Shown here piece by piece: positions 25,491 through 34,173 of a stretch of 64,000 nucleotides of DNA. A model generated the notes under the pieces. It did not search any database. It was not told where the DNA came from and worked only from the letters and a program-made list of their open reading frames with translations. Position numbers and translations under genes: made by a program. Within the stretch, counting starts at the first letter, position 1. Every line of letters starts with the position of its first letter. The stretch spans positions 37,142 through 101,141 of the forward strand of contig JADJYF010000017.1 in NCBI GenBank assembly GCA_016719885.1, in the 5' to 3' direction. The DNA is from Pseudomonadota bacterium. Its GTDB lineage: Bacteria; Pseudomonadota; Gammaproteobacteria; Ga0077536.

Positions 25491-25850
25491 CTACTTGGCG
25501 GCCGCGCAGATGTTGCCGCACTTGGCCACTTCGCCATCCTTCATGGCGACGCCCGGCGCGGTCGGGTTCTTGGCGCCGAAGCCGCCGCAGATGTTGCCGC
25601 ACTTGGCGACTTCACCGCAGCTGCTGCCGCATTTGACGATCTCGCCCTTGTCGGTGAAGGTCGGGTTCTTGCCGCCGCAGAAGTTGCCGCATTGACGGCT
25701 CTCTTCCGCTGCCGCCACGGTGAAGCCGCCGCGCAGTTCACTCATGCCGAAGGGATTGTCGTTGGCGCCGGCCAGCGGGCTGGCGGCGAGCGTGACGGCG
25801 AAGGACGTACCGATGATGGCCGCCCGCGAATTGACGTTGAATTTTTTCAT
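25491..25850 (-). CDS. hvfA: Secreted cysteine-rich RiPP precursor (bufferin/HvfA-like)
   Basis: The 119-residue peptide has a signal sequence (MKKFNVNSRAAIIGTSFAVT, cleavage likely near residue 29) followed by NPFGMSELRGGFTVAAAEE. That segment is the familiar linker of HvfA-type precursors (NPF-x-M-x-EL). The core has eight cysteines in four CX3C units: 54/58 (CGNFC), 74/78 (CGSSC), 84/88 (CGNIC) and 111/115 (CGNIC). Two copies of a longer unit ending in KDGEVAKCGNIC or similar suggest internal duplication. Typical family members carry EGKCG repeats instead, so this is a variant core. The peptide would be modified by the adjacent MNIO enzyme and exported, probably to bind copper or another metal. 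Confidence 0.88.
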   Translation of the reverse strand: MKKFNVNSRAAIIGTSFAVTLAASPLAGANDNPFGMSELRGGFTVAAAEESRQCGNFCGGKNPTFTDKGEIVKCGSSCGEVAKCGNICGGFGAKNPTAPGVAMKDGEVAKCGNICAAAK

Positions 25851-25952
25851 GATGGCTTACCTCTAGCTGGTTGTACGCAGGCACGCATGACATCGAGCGG
25901 GACGCCGAATACCAGGGCCGTGGTGTCGGTCGATGCGACCGTCTTGGGCTAG

Positions 25953-25978
25953 TTCGCGACGCGCGCCGAAAAAGTTAC
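25953..25978 (-). promoter_or_regulatory. Candidate ECF-sigma promoter of the MNIO cluster
   Basis: On the minus strand, GTAACT (25978-25973) and CGAA (25956-25953) are separated by exactly 16 bases, about 100 bases upstream of the precursor start. As I recall it, the Caulobacter SigF promoter of metal-stress/bufferin genes is GTAACC-N16-CGAA, so this differs at one position. No ECF sigma factor gene is in the window. Confidence 0.55.
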
Positions 25979-26051
25979 AGCCCGGCCAAGGCGTCGCGTG
26001 GCGCTACAATCGGCGCAGGTCATCCGCCGATTTCCAAAGCGAGCCAAGCGC

Positions 26052-27617
26052 ATGTTCAACGACGCCCTGCCCTACGATTCACGCCGTGCACCGCTGCTGG
26101 CCGACAACATGGTCGCCACCTCGCAGCCCTTGGCGGCGCGCGCCGGGCTGCTCATGCTCGAACGTGGCGGCAACGCGGTGGACGCGGCGCTGGCGAGCGC
26201 CATTACGCTGACGGTGGTGGAGCCGACCAGCAACGGTCTCGGCTCCGATGCCTTCGCGCTGCTGTGGGACGGCACGCGGCTCACGGGCATCAACGGCTCG
26301 GGGCGCGCACCGGCGGCGTGGACGCTGCAACGTTTTGCCGGTCACAAGGTGATGCCGCGACTCGGCTGGGACGCGGTGACGGTGCCGGGCGCGGTCAGCG
26401 TGTGGGTCGAGCTTTCACGGCGTCACGGCAAGCTGCCATTCGCCGCGTTGTTCGAGCCCGCCATCCATTACGCCGAGCATGGCTATGCGGTCGGACCGGT
26501 CACGGCTCGTCAATGGCGCGAAGACGCGGCGCAGTTCGATGCCTGGCCGGAATTCGCGCGTCATTTCGGTCAGCCGCCGGCCGCCGGCCAACGCGTGCGC
26601 CTGCCCGCCACCGCGCGCACGCTGCGCGACATCGCGGCCAGTGAGGGCGAATCGTTCTACCGCGGCGAACTCGCGGCGCGCATGGCGGCGGCGGCCGCCG
26701 CCGATGGCGGTGCGCTGTCCGTGGACGACCTCGCCGAACATCACGCCGACTGGGTGACGCCCATCGCGCAGCCCTATCGCGACGTGGTCTTGCACGAGAT
26801 CCCGCCCAACGGGCAAGGCCTCGCCGCGCAGATCGCGCTGGCGATACTCGCGCATCTCGATGTGCCGCCGCTCGACAGCGCGGACGCCATGCACCAGCAG
26901 ATCGAAGCGATGAAGCTCGCGCTCGGCGCGGCGGCCCAGCACTTCGCCGACCCGCGCGCGATGCGCGTGACGCCGGAACAATTGCTCGAGCCCGGCAGCG
27001 TGGCACGCGCCGCCGCGCGCATCGGTCGCCATGCCATGGCCTTGCCGCCGGTTTCGCTGCCAATCTCGCACGACACTGTGTATCTCAGCGCGGCCGATGC
27101 GAGCGGCATGATGGTGTCGTTCATACAGTCGAACTTTCACGGCTTCGGCTCCGGCATCGTGGTGCCGGACACCGGCATCGCCTTGCAGAACCGCGGTCAT
27201 GGCTTTTCCCTCGACCCCGCGCATCCCAACTGCGTGGCACCGCGCAAGCGTCCCTTTCACACCATCATTCCCGGCTTCGTCACACGGGGCGGTGAGCCAC
27301 TGCTGAGCTTTGGCGTGATGGGTGGGCACATGCAGGCCCAGGGCCACGTGCAGATGGTCACGCGCCTCGTCGATTACGCTCAGAATCCTCAGGCCGCCAG
27401 CGACGCGCCACGCTGGCGCGTCGAGCCCGATTTCAGCGTCGCGCTTGAAAGCAGCTTCGATGCGCGCGTGGCCGCCGAACTCAGCGCGCGCGGACACGTG
27501 GTGAGAGTCGATCCTGTCGCGCGCGGCTTTGGCGGCGCGCAGTTGATCCTGCGCGCGGCACACGGCTACGTCGGCGGCTCGGACCATCGCAAGGAGGGCC
27601 AGGCCATCGGCTACTAA
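26052..27617 (+). CDS. ggt: Gamma-glutamyltransferase family protein
   Basis: The 521-residue Ntn-hydrolase has the layout of gamma-glutamyltranspeptidase: ADNMVATSQPLAARAG and GGNAVDAALASAITLTVVEP near the N-terminus, then the autoprocessing site with the presumed nucleophile T342 in SHDTVYLSAADASG, and GSGIVVPDTGIALQNRG plus FHTIIPGFVTRGG in the small subunit. There is no signal peptide, so the protein is cytosolic, unlike periplasmic GGT. The DTVYLS site departs from the usual TTHxSxxD, so the specificity may be acylase-like. It diverges from the MNIO cluster. A link to glutathione or thiol metabolism in that cluster is only suggestive. Confidence 0.85.
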   Translation: MFNDALPYDSRRAPLLADNMVATSQPLAARAGLLMLERGGNAVDAALASAITLTVVEPTSNGLGSDAFALLWDGTRLTGINGSGRAPAAWTLQRFAGHKVMPRLGWDAVTVPGAVSVWVELSRRHGKLPFAALFEPAIHYAEHGYAVGPVTARQWREDAAQFDAWPEFARHFGQPPAAGQRVRLPATARTLRDIAASEGESFYRGELAARMAAAAAADGGALSVDDLAEHHADWVTPIAQPYRDVVLHEIPPNGQGLAAQIALAILAHLDVPPLDSADAMHQQIEAMKLALGAAAQHFADPRAMRVTPEQLLEPGSVARAAARIGRHAMALPPVSLPISHDTVYLSAADASGMMVSFIQSNFHGFGSGIVVPDTGIALQNRGHGFSLDPAHPNCVAPRKRPFHTIIPGFVTRGGEPLLSFGVMGGHMQAQGHVQMVTRLVDYAQNPQAASDAPRWRVEPDFSVALESSFDARVAAELSARGHVVRVDPVARGFGGAQLILRAAHGYVGGSDHRKEGQAIGY

Positions 27618-27781
27618 ACGCCGGCGTATGGCGAATTTCATCGGGATGAGCCCGATGACACTTGATTAATCGCACGCCGCCCCTATTTCGGTGTTGTCAG
27701 GGACGGCGGGCAATGGGCCTGTCGAACATCAAACCGGCAGCGCGGCACGGCGGCGCTCGAGTTCATACAGGAAGACAGACC

Positions 27782-28177
27782 ATGCCGTGGCAAGTCTCGT
27801 ATCTCACCGACCGGCGCAGCGTTGAAGTGCGGCTCGAAGGCGAACTCAGCCGCGCCGATCTCACCGACAGCATCATTGCTTCGCTCGCCGCGGCCAAGAC
27901 CCACGGCACGCTGCGGTTTCTGTGCGATGCGGTCGGCCTGGTCGGCGGCCACACCGTGTTTGATCTCTACGGCCTGGCCGAAAGCCTGCACGCGCTCGGC
28001 CTGCCGCCGGGCGCGCGTGAAGCCATCATCCTGCCGGCCCTGCCGGAACGCGCCAACGACGCGACGTTCTGGGAAAACGCCTGCGCCAACCGTGGCTTCG
28101 AAGTGCGTTGCTTCACCGACCGCGCCAGCGCCCTGGCGTGGCTGTCCAACGCCACGCTCAATCTCACCGGCACCTGA
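27782..28177 (+). CDS. Small STAS/SpoIIAA-like protein
   Basis: The 131-residue protein begins MPWQVSYLTDRRSVEVRLEG and alternates predicted strands and helices in the order of a STAS or SpoIIAA-like fold (SVEVRLEGELSRADLTDSII, HGTLRFLCDAVGLVGG, AREAIILPALPERANDATFW, ASALAWLSNA). No phosphorylatable serine motif is obvious. Similar unannotated proteins occur as single genes. I do not assign a function. It is preceded by about 160 bases without a gene after ggt. Confidence 0.6.
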   Translation: MPWQVSYLTDRRSVEVRLEGELSRADLTDSIIASLAAAKTHGTLRFLCDAVGLVGGHTVFDLYGLAESLHALGLPPGAREAIILPALPERANDATFWENACANRGFEVRCFTDRASALAWLSNATLNLTGT

Positions 28178-28297
28178 GCCGCCATCCCACCCGCGCCTTG
28201 AACTGGCCGCCGTGCGCGGCGCGCGGGTTCGACGTGCCCATACCCAAGACCGGCATGAGCGGCTAGCATGGCCGCAACAATAATGGGGGGGACCACC

Positions 28298-28603
28298 ATG
28301 GCGCAGCTGCTGCAAATCGATTTCCCGTTTGCCGGACCGTTCGGCGCCGAGATGGCCGCACAATTGCGCGGACTGGCCGAGTCGATCGAAAAGGAAGCGG
28401 GCCTCCGCTGGAAGATCTGGACCGAGAACGCCGCCAGCGGCACGGCCGGCGGCATCTACCTGTTCGACGACAAGGCCAGCGCCGAAGCCTATCTCGGCAT
28501 GCACAGCGCGCGGCTCGCGTCGTTCGGCATCACCGGCATCCGCGCCTGCCTGTTCGACGTCAACTCCGAGCTCTCCGCCATCACCCGCGGCCCGCTGGGC
28601 TGA
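28298..28603 (+). CDS. YdhR-family small protein
   Basis: The 101-residue protein resembles YdhR (PF08803), a dimeric ferredoxin-like fold related to small monooxygenases: QLLQIDFPFAGPFGAEMA, GLRWKIWTENAASGTAGGIYLF (the conserved KxW-x-EN and GG-x-YLF motifs) and FDVNSELSAITRG. The E. coli homologue has no firm function, although a monooxygenase-like pocket is known. A G-rich ribosome site ends 5 bases upstream. An MFS transporter begins 18 bases after its stop, so the two are likely co-transcribed. Confidence 0.85.
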   Translation: MAQLLQIDFPFAGPFGAEMAAQLRGLAESIEKEAGLRWKIWTENAASGTAGGIYLFDDKASAEAYLGMHSARLASFGITGIRACLFDVNSELSAITRGPLG

Positions 28604-28621
28604 TCCGGCGCGGCCGTCGCC

Positions 28622-29899
28622 ATGAATACCGCTACCTCCACGCCGTGGGTGCGCCGTTACGTGCTCGGCATCCTGTTGGTGGTCTACACCTTCAACTTCA
28701 TCGATCGCCAGATCCTTTCCATCCTGCTCGAAGCCATCAAGCGCGATCTGGGTCTCTCGGACCAGGCGCTCGGCTTCCTGTCGGGTTTCGCGTTCGCGGC
28801 CTTCTACGCGACGCTCGGCATACCGATGGCGCTGTGGGCCGATCGCGGCAATCGACGCAATCTCATCGCCGCGTCGCTGGCGCTGTGGAGCGCGATGACG
28901 GCGGCCTGCGGCCTGGCCCAGAATTTCATGCACCTCGCGCTGGCGCGCGTCGGCGTCGGCATTGGCGAAGCAGGTTGCAGCCCGCCTTCGCACTCGATGA
29001 TCTCCGACTACTACCCGCCCAACGAACGCGCCACCGCCATCGGCATCTACGCGCTCGGCATTCCTTTCGGCATCATGTTCGGCCTGTTCATCGGCGGCTG
29101 GATCAACGAGCTGTTCGGCTGGCGGCGCGCATTCTTCATCGTCGGTCTGCCCGGCCTTGCGCTGGCGGTACTGGTAAGACTCAGCGTGCCCGAACCGAAG
29201 CGCGGCCTCGCCGATGCGCGCAGCGACAGCGAAGAGCGGCCGAGCATCATGGAGACGGTGCGCTTCCTGAAACGTCGGCCGGCCTTCCTGCACCTGTCCT
29301 TCGGCGCGGCGCTGGCCTGTTTCGTCGGCTACGGTTTCATCGCCTGGTTCCCGTCCTTCCTCATTCGCACGCACCACATGAAAACCACCGACATCGGTCT
29401 GTGGCTGGGCCTGTTGATAGGCGTGGTCGGCGGCATCGGCATGTTCGTCGGCGGTGTGCTGGCGGACCGCTTCAGCACCCGTGACACGCGCTGGAGCGCG
29501 TGGATAGTGACGGTCGCGAATCTCGTCGGACTGCCTTTCGGGGTGGCGGCCTATCTGGCCGCCGATCCGCACCTGGCCCTGGCGCTGTTCATTCCGCCGA
29601 TCATCGCCGCCAATTTCTGGCAGGCCACCACGCTCGCCCAGGCGCAGTCGATGGTGCGCCTGCGCATGCGCGCGCAGACCTCGGCGATATTGCTCTTCAT
29701 TGCCAACATCATCGGTCTCGGCGCCGGGCCGTGGGCCATCGGTGCGGTCAGCGACCTGCTCGCGCCAAGCTACGGCGCCGATTCACTGCGCTACAGCCTG
29801 CTCGGCTTCAGCGTGCTGGGACTGTGGGTGGCGTGGCATTTCTATCTCGGCGGCAAGCATCTGCAGGCGGACCTGGCGCGCGCCGAGGCGATGGTTTGA
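28622..29899 (+). CDS. MFS transporter, spinster-like
   Basis: The 425-residue protein has 12 predicted membrane helices and MFS motif A (ALWADRGNRRNLIAASLALW) between helices 2 and 3. FNFIDRQILSILLEAIKRDL at helix 1, RVGVGIGEAGCSPPSHSMIS and SDYYPPNERATAIGIYALGI identify the spinster-like subgroup common in proteobacteria that degrade aromatic or organic acids. The substrate is unknown; an organic anion is plausible. It follows the YdhR-like gene closely, and a degenerate family B palindrome lies 27 bases past its stop. Confidence 0.92.
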   Translation: MNTATSTPWVRRYVLGILLVVYTFNFIDRQILSILLEAIKRDLGLSDQALGFLSGFAFAAFYATLGIPMALWADRGNRRNLIAASLALWSAMTAACGLAQNFMHLALARVGVGIGEAGCSPPSHSMISDYYPPNERATAIGIYALGIPFGIMFGLFIGGWINELFGWRRAFFIVGLPGLALAVLVRLSVPEPKRGLADARSDSEERPSIMETVRFLKRRPAFLHLSFGAALACFVGYGFIAWFPSFLIRTHHMKTTDIGLWLGLLIGVVGGIGMFVGGVLADRFSTRDTRWSAWIVTVANLVGLPFGVAAYLAADPHLALALFIPPIIAANFWQATTLAQAQSMVRLRMRAQTSAILLFIANIIGLGAGPWAIGAVSDLLAPSYGADSLRYSLLGFSVLGLWVAWHFYLGGKHLQADLARAEAMV

Positions 29900-29925
29900 G
29901 GCGGCGAGGTGGGGCTTGACCTGAA

Positions 29926-29948
29926 TGTGGGTCAGCCTTCAGCTGACG
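29926..29948. repeat. Palindromic repeat family B, degenerate copy
   Basis: TGTGGGTCAGCCTTCAGCTGACG resembles the family B core but one arm has lost two bases, so the palindrome is imperfect. It sits between the convergent MFS transporter and DUF7064 genes. Confidence 0.7.
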
Positions 29949-29990
29949 ATTCATTGGCAAGGTGCGAAGTCTCATTCGCGCCGCCCGTAC

Positions 29991-30947
29991 CTATTTCGAA
30001 TACCCCAGGAACTCCCGAAAGAACTTGCGGCCCTCGGCCGGCGTCCAGTTCTCGTGATCCTCACCATAGCCCGACACGCCATCGAACTCCCATTCCGTCA
30101 GGCAGTTGATCGACAGCATGTTGGGATTCAGGGGCACGCCGAGCTTGTTCAGGCAGCGACCTTCGGCGTTGAGCTTGCGACCCAACTCGTCGACCCCCGT
30201 GAAGCGCACGCGCGTCGGGTAGCCGGTCGCCTTGTCGCGCTCCAGCACTTCGCGGCGACCGCTGGCGAGCTTGGACCACTCGCCGTCGCGTATGAGATAC
30301 CCGTGGTAGGACTCGAAGTGTCCGCCGCGCCAGGCGGTGATGGTGTGGAAGGCATCGTTGGCCGACGCCGTGGCGTAGGTATAGCCGCCGCGCGTCGGCC
30401 CCTTCGGCACCAGGCCGCGCCCGAACTGTGAGCGCTGACCCCAGGAGCGATCGCGAAAGCCGAAGGAATCGACTGGATACTCGCGACCGTGCAGCACGAT
30501 ACGACCCTGGTAGCGACCCGGCTGGTCGAGATGGCCCTTGCCGAGGTAATGGGGCTTGGCAATGGCGGTGAAGGTGAGCTGCACTTCAATCTCGTCATTG
30601 CCGTCCGGGTCGCTGTAGCCAACCTCGTAGCGCGTCAGCGGCTCCAGGCAGCGAATGCGTATGCCGTTCGGGCACACGATGTTCGAGAGCGGTTGCCCGG
30701 GCAGCGGCAAATGCCAGAAATTTTTCGCGTACAGGCAGTTCCAGTGCTGGTCGCCGTGCTCGTCCCAGAAATACACGCCGCCGGCCATGACTTTCTGGTT
30801 GGGGCGGAAGAACGGATAGAGCTGGCCTGAAATGCGATGCTCGGGCACCGTGAACGTGAACCAGCAGGTTTCGGTGCGCTCGTGATCGCCGTCCAGCGGC
30901 GGATGGAATTCATCGTCCGGGTGCATGGCGGTGGCGGTGCGGGTCAT
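29991..30947 (-). CDS. DUF7064-type lipocalin-like (AttH/CrtC-like) protein
   Basis: The 318-residue beta-rich protein resembles the CrtC/AttH-like tandem lipocalin fold now grouped as DUF7064: ERTETCWFTFTVPEHRISGQ, GGVYFWDEHGDQHWNCLYAK, then YPVDSFGFRDRSWGQRSQFG with the conserved DRSWG motif and TYATASANDAFHTI. CrtC-type proteins hydrate or otherwise handle hydrophobic polyisoprenoids; this group has no proven reaction. Its ATG overlaps the stop of the upstream phosphotransferase-like gene by 4 bases, which argues that the two act together. Confidence 0.75.
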   Translation of the reverse strand: MTRTATAMHPDDEFHPPLDGDHERTETCWFTFTVPEHRISGQLYPFFRPNQKVMAGGVYFWDEHGDQHWNCLYAKNFWHLPLPGQPLSNIVCPNGIRIRCLEPLTRYEVGYSDPDGNDEIEVQLTFTAIAKPHYLGKGHLDQPGRYQGRIVLHGREYPVDSFGFRDRSWGQRSQFGRGLVPKGPTRGGYTYATASANDAFHTITAWRGGHFESYHGYLIRDGEWSKLASGRREVLERDKATGYPTRVRFTGVDELGRKLNAEGRCLNKLGVPLNPNMLSINCLTEWEFDGVSGYGEDHENWTPAEGRKFFREFLGYSK

Positions 30948-32029
30948 GGCAATTGTTCCAAGGCGAGTACTTCGGGCAACAGCGCGCACATCGGGTTCAG
31001 TGCGGCCAGGTCTTCGTGGGCGGCGAGCCGCCCGGCTTCGATGCGACGTTCGAAGAAACGATGATAGATGATGGCCAGGCGCACCAGGCCGAACTTGAAC
31101 CACCACAGCACGTGATTCTGCGGCTGCCCGGCCAGCGCCGCGTAATACACCACGCTCGCCTGCGGCGACGGCAGGTGCGGCAGCCGTCGCAGGCCCAGCG
31201 AGCGCCACTGCGCATAGTCGAGCAGCAGCCAGAAGGCGAGGTCCTCCTGCGGATCCGACAGGCCGCACAGTTCCCAGTCGAGCAGCGCGCGCACCGCGTT
31301 GTTCTCGATCACGCAGTTGCTGATCTTGGCGTCGCCCCAATGTACGCGTGGCCGCACGGCGGGCGGACGACAGTCACGCAGTCGATCGAGGGCGTCTTCG
31401 AGCTGCGGCAGGGGCCGGCTCGCGCCCCAGTGCATGAAGTCACGCCATTGCTCGATGCGGCGCAAGGGCGGATCGGCATCGAGCGCCATGCCCCATGGCG
31501 CATCGACCAGGAATTCGAATCCATCGGCGAGAGGCTCGAGGCTGTGCAAGGCCACCATCGCGGCGATGCCCGAATACCAGCATTCGGCCTGCGCGGCGGC
31601 GGGCAATTCGGCCAGCCAGCCGCCACTGTGGTAGGAGGGATTGTCCGACGGCACCTGGCCGCTGACGCGGTCCATGACGTAGAACGGCGAACCGAGCACG
31701 GCGGGGTCGGGCTCGTACCAGCGCACCCGCGCGACCGGCACCGACGAGGTTTCCGCCACGCGTTGCTGCACGCGCGCCATGACGCCGAGGTCGTAATCGC
31801 GGAACAGTCCGCCGCTGGCCGGGCCGACCTGCAGCACCAGGGCTTCGCGGCGACGACCGAGCTGGCAGTCGAACAGGTAGGTTTCATTGGAAAGACCGGC
31901 GCCCTGGGGGCGCGCGAGGCCCTGCACGACCGCGCCGGCGTAGCCGGGACGCGTGGCCAGCCACTGTCCCAGCGCCTCGGCGACCGCCTCGAGAGAGCGT
32001 CGCGGACTACGACGCGTGGTGTCTGTCAT
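30944..32029 (-). CDS. Aminoglycoside-phosphotransferase-like kinase
   Basis: The 361-residue protein-kinase-like (APH, PF01636) enzyme has an N-lobe GLSNETYLFDC glycine strand, the catalytic loop HWGDAKISNC (HxxDxxxxN Brenner motif) and the metal-binding LLDWELCGLSDP. Similar proteins in environmental actinobacteria and proteobacteria phosphorylate hydroxylated lipids or are linked to acyl-CoA metabolism. Antibiotic resistance is not implied. The stop overlaps the start of the DUF7064 gene (ATGA), suggesting coupled translation of a kinase-lipocalin pair. Confidence 0.85.
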   Translation of the reverse strand: MTDTTRRSPRRSLEAVAEALGQWLATRPGYAGAVVQGLARPQGAGLSNETYLFDCQLGRRREALVLQVGPASGGLFRDYDLGVMARVQQRVAETSSVPVARVRWYEPDPAVLGSPFYVMDRVSGQVPSDNPSYHSGGWLAELPAAAQAECWYSGIAAMVALHSLEPLADGFEFLVDAPWGMALDADPPLRRIEQWRDFMHWGASRPLPQLEDALDRLRDCRPPAVRPRVHWGDAKISNCVIENNAVRALLDWELCGLSDPQEDLAFWLLLDYAQWRSLGLRRLPHLPSPQASVVYYAALAGQPQNHVLWWFKFGLVRLAIIYHRFFERRIEAGRLAAHEDLAALNPMCALLPEVLALEQLP

Positions 32030-32230
32030 GGTGAGTCGTCTGTCCCGTCGCGCTAAGCCCGGCGCATGATGCGCCGGCCTCGCCGCAGCGTGTGCCGGCG
32101 CACCGCGCGCCGACCCCAGGCCATAGAGTAACCGCGCCGGGGCGAGGGCGGAACTCGCGCGCGGCGCGCGACGGCCGCCGCCACGGCGCTTCCCGTATAC
32201 TCGATGCAAAGGCCATCAGGAACGCACTCG

Positions 32231-32671
32231 ATGAACGTCCTCGTGTTCTGTTTCGCCATCGCCGGCGCGCTGCCTTTGCATCCCGACGGTCTGCCGATCG
32301 CGCCCTTCGATGTCGGCGTCGGACACCAGCGCGTGGAACTGCGCCAGGCCATGATCGCGCGCGGCGCGGGCGTGCGCATGGTGCTGTTCGTGCGCGGCGC
32401 CGCGCCGGCCCGGTTCGAAGCCCGCAACCCGCTCGGCTCGGTCACCGCCCGCCTGCGCGATACCGGCGGCCACGAAATCGCGCTGGCCCACACCGGCTAT
32501 GTCTATTACCACGGCCACGCGGGTCTCGAGTTGACCGAAATCGAGCGCGCGCAGCGCGGCCAGTCGTTCGCGCAGCTGGAACTCGACGCCAAGGTCGCCC
32601 TCGACGATGTGCGCGTGGTGTGGCTGGACAACCTGGCCAAACGCGTCGAAGACCTGCAACCCGCACTTTGA
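32231..32671 (+). CDS. Hypothetical protein
   Basis: The 146-residue protein begins MNVLVFCFAIAGALPLHPDG, a short hydrophobic start that could be a weak export signal or a buried strand. The rest has alternating strand-like segments: FARPAxF-type ARFEARNPLGSV, then HEIALAHTGYVYYHGHAGLE and IERAQRGQSFAQLELDAK. I do not recognise a family. The thiolase-like gene begins 11 bases after its stop, so it is probably its operon partner. Confidence 0.55.
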   Translation: MNVLVFCFAIAGALPLHPDGLPIAPFDVGVGHQRVELRQAMIARGAGVRMVLFVRGAAPARFEARNPLGSVTARLRDTGGHEIALAHTGYVYYHGHAGLELTEIERAQRGQSFAQLELDAKVALDDVRVVWLDNLAKRVEDLQPAL

Positions 32672-32682
32672 GAGCATCATCC

Positions 32683-34173
32683 ATGACGTCCGCCATCATG
32701 ATTACCGGCTGGGGCCAGGTCACGCAGCGCAAAGAGGCCACGCCGCCCTACATGGAGCCCATCGACATGATGGAGCGCGCCGCGCGCGACGCCGCCGCGC
32801 AGGCCGGCATCGGCGCCTTGAGCGCCATCGACACTATCCTGGTGGTGCGTCCGCAGAGCCGCGTGCCGGACCGGCCGGGCGAGGAGCTGGCGCGACGTCT
32901 CGGCATCCAGCCGCGCCGCATCGAGTTGTCCGGCATCGGGGGCCAGGTACCGCAGCAGTACGTCAACCGCGCGGCCGGCCTCCTGGCACGCGGCGAAGCC
33001 GACACCGTGCTGTTGGTCGGCGCCGAAACCTATTACCCGCGCAGCGCCGAGGCGGTGCGCGGCGAGCAGGCCTTGATCCAGGGCATCCCCGCCGACTATG
33101 GCGAAGAGGACGCGGTCGGCAGCAACGAACTCGAGATGCGCCATGGCCTGTCCCTGCCCATCCACGGCTTTCCGCTGTTCGAGGTCGCGCTGTGGGCGCA
33201 GTCGGGCTTGAAGCGCGACGCGTGGCTGGCCAAGGTCGGCGCGATGTGGGCGGGTTTCAGCGCAGCGGCGGCGCGTCACCCCAATGCCTGGACGCGCACA
33301 CCGCTCAGCGCCAGCGACATCACCACGCCCGGCCCCGACAATCGCCCCATCGCCCTGCCCTACACCAAGCGCATGGTGTCGCTGGTGATGGCCGACATCG
33401 GCGCCGCCATCATTCTCACCACCGCCGAGCGCGCGGCCGCGATGCGCGGCGGCGCCGGCATGCCGGTGTACTTTCTCGGCGGCGGCTTTGCCAAGGACAG
33501 GCAGCGCTTCATGGTGCAGAAGGAGCGCTACACGCGCAGCCCGGCGCTCGAGCAGGCGGCCGACAAGGCGCAGCGACGCGCAGGGCTCGGCGCCGACGAC
33601 GTGGAATGCTTCGACCTGTACAGCTGCTTTCCGTGCGCGGTGAGCGTCGCGCGCAATACGCTCGGCCTCGACGACGGCGACCCACGCCCCCTGACCCTGA
33701 CCGGCGGCCTCGGCTTCTTCGGCGGCCCGGGCAGCAACTACGCCTTGCACGGCGTCGCGACCATGGCCGAAGCGCTGGCGGCTGGCCGTTACCGCAGCGG
33801 CATGACCACCGCGCTCGGCTGGTTCATGCACAAGTACGCGGTCGGCCTCTATGGCGTGACGCCCAACGGCGTGGATGTCAGCGCTCATGACCTGGAAGAC
33901 GAAGCCCATCCCGAAGCCGGCGCGGCGCCGGTCGCCATCGCCGACCAGGCGAGCGGCGCCGGCACCATCGAGACCTACACCGTCATCTACGATCGCGAGC
34001 AGCAGCCGGCGCGCGCCCTGCTCTACGGCCGCACCGACGCGGGCCTGCGTTTCGTCGCCAACACCGACGGCAGCGCCGCGAGTTTCGCGGCCTTCGGCGG
34101 TGAGAACCAGGTTGGGCGCAAAGTGCGTTTGCGCCACGCTGGCGGTCGCAACATCGCCGAGCTCGACGCCTGA
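32683..34173 (+). CDS. Thiolase-like acetyl-CoA acetyltransferase family protein
   Basis: The 496-residue protein has a thiolase fold: IMITGWGQVTQRKEATPPYM, then IELSGIGGQVPQQYVNRAAG in place of the usual nucleophile loop, DTVLLVGAETYYPRSAEA, and VECFDLYSCFPCAVSVARNT plus LTLTGGLGFFGGPGSNYALH in the C-terminal half. The canonical nucleophilic cysteine in the N-terminal domain is not evident, so it belongs to the thiolase-like lipid-transfer/SCP2-type group rather than classical thiolases. The C-terminal 90 residues form an OB-like tail. YajD overlaps its stop by one base. Confidence 0.8.
   Translation: MTSAIMITGWGQVTQRKEATPPYMEPIDMMERAARDAAAQAGIGALSAIDTILVVRPQSRVPDRPGEELARRLGIQPRRIELSGIGGQVPQQYVNRAAGLLARGEADTVLLVGAETYYPRSAEAVRGEQALIQGIPADYGEEDAVGSNELEMRHGLSLPIHGFPLFEVALWAQSGLKRDAWLAKVGAMWAGFSAAAARHPNAWTRTPLSASDITTPGPDNRPIALPYTKRMVSLVMADIGAAIILTTAERAAAMRGGAGMPVYFLGGGFAKDRQRFMVQKERYTRSPALEQAADKAQRRAGLGADDVECFDLYSCFPCAVSVARNTLGLDDGDPRPLTLTGGLGFFGGPGSNYALHGVATMAEALAAGRYRSGMTTALGWFMHKYAVGLYGVTPNGVDVSAHDLEDEAHPEAGAAPVAIADQASGAGTIETYTVIYDREQQPARALLYGRTDAGLRFVANTDGSAASFAAFGGENQVGRKVRLRHAGGRNIAELDA

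Noticed and set aside
27683..29572. Long minus-strand open frame of about 629 codons
   Set aside because: Antisense to the STAS-like, YdhR and MFS genes; composition is that of a shadow frame.
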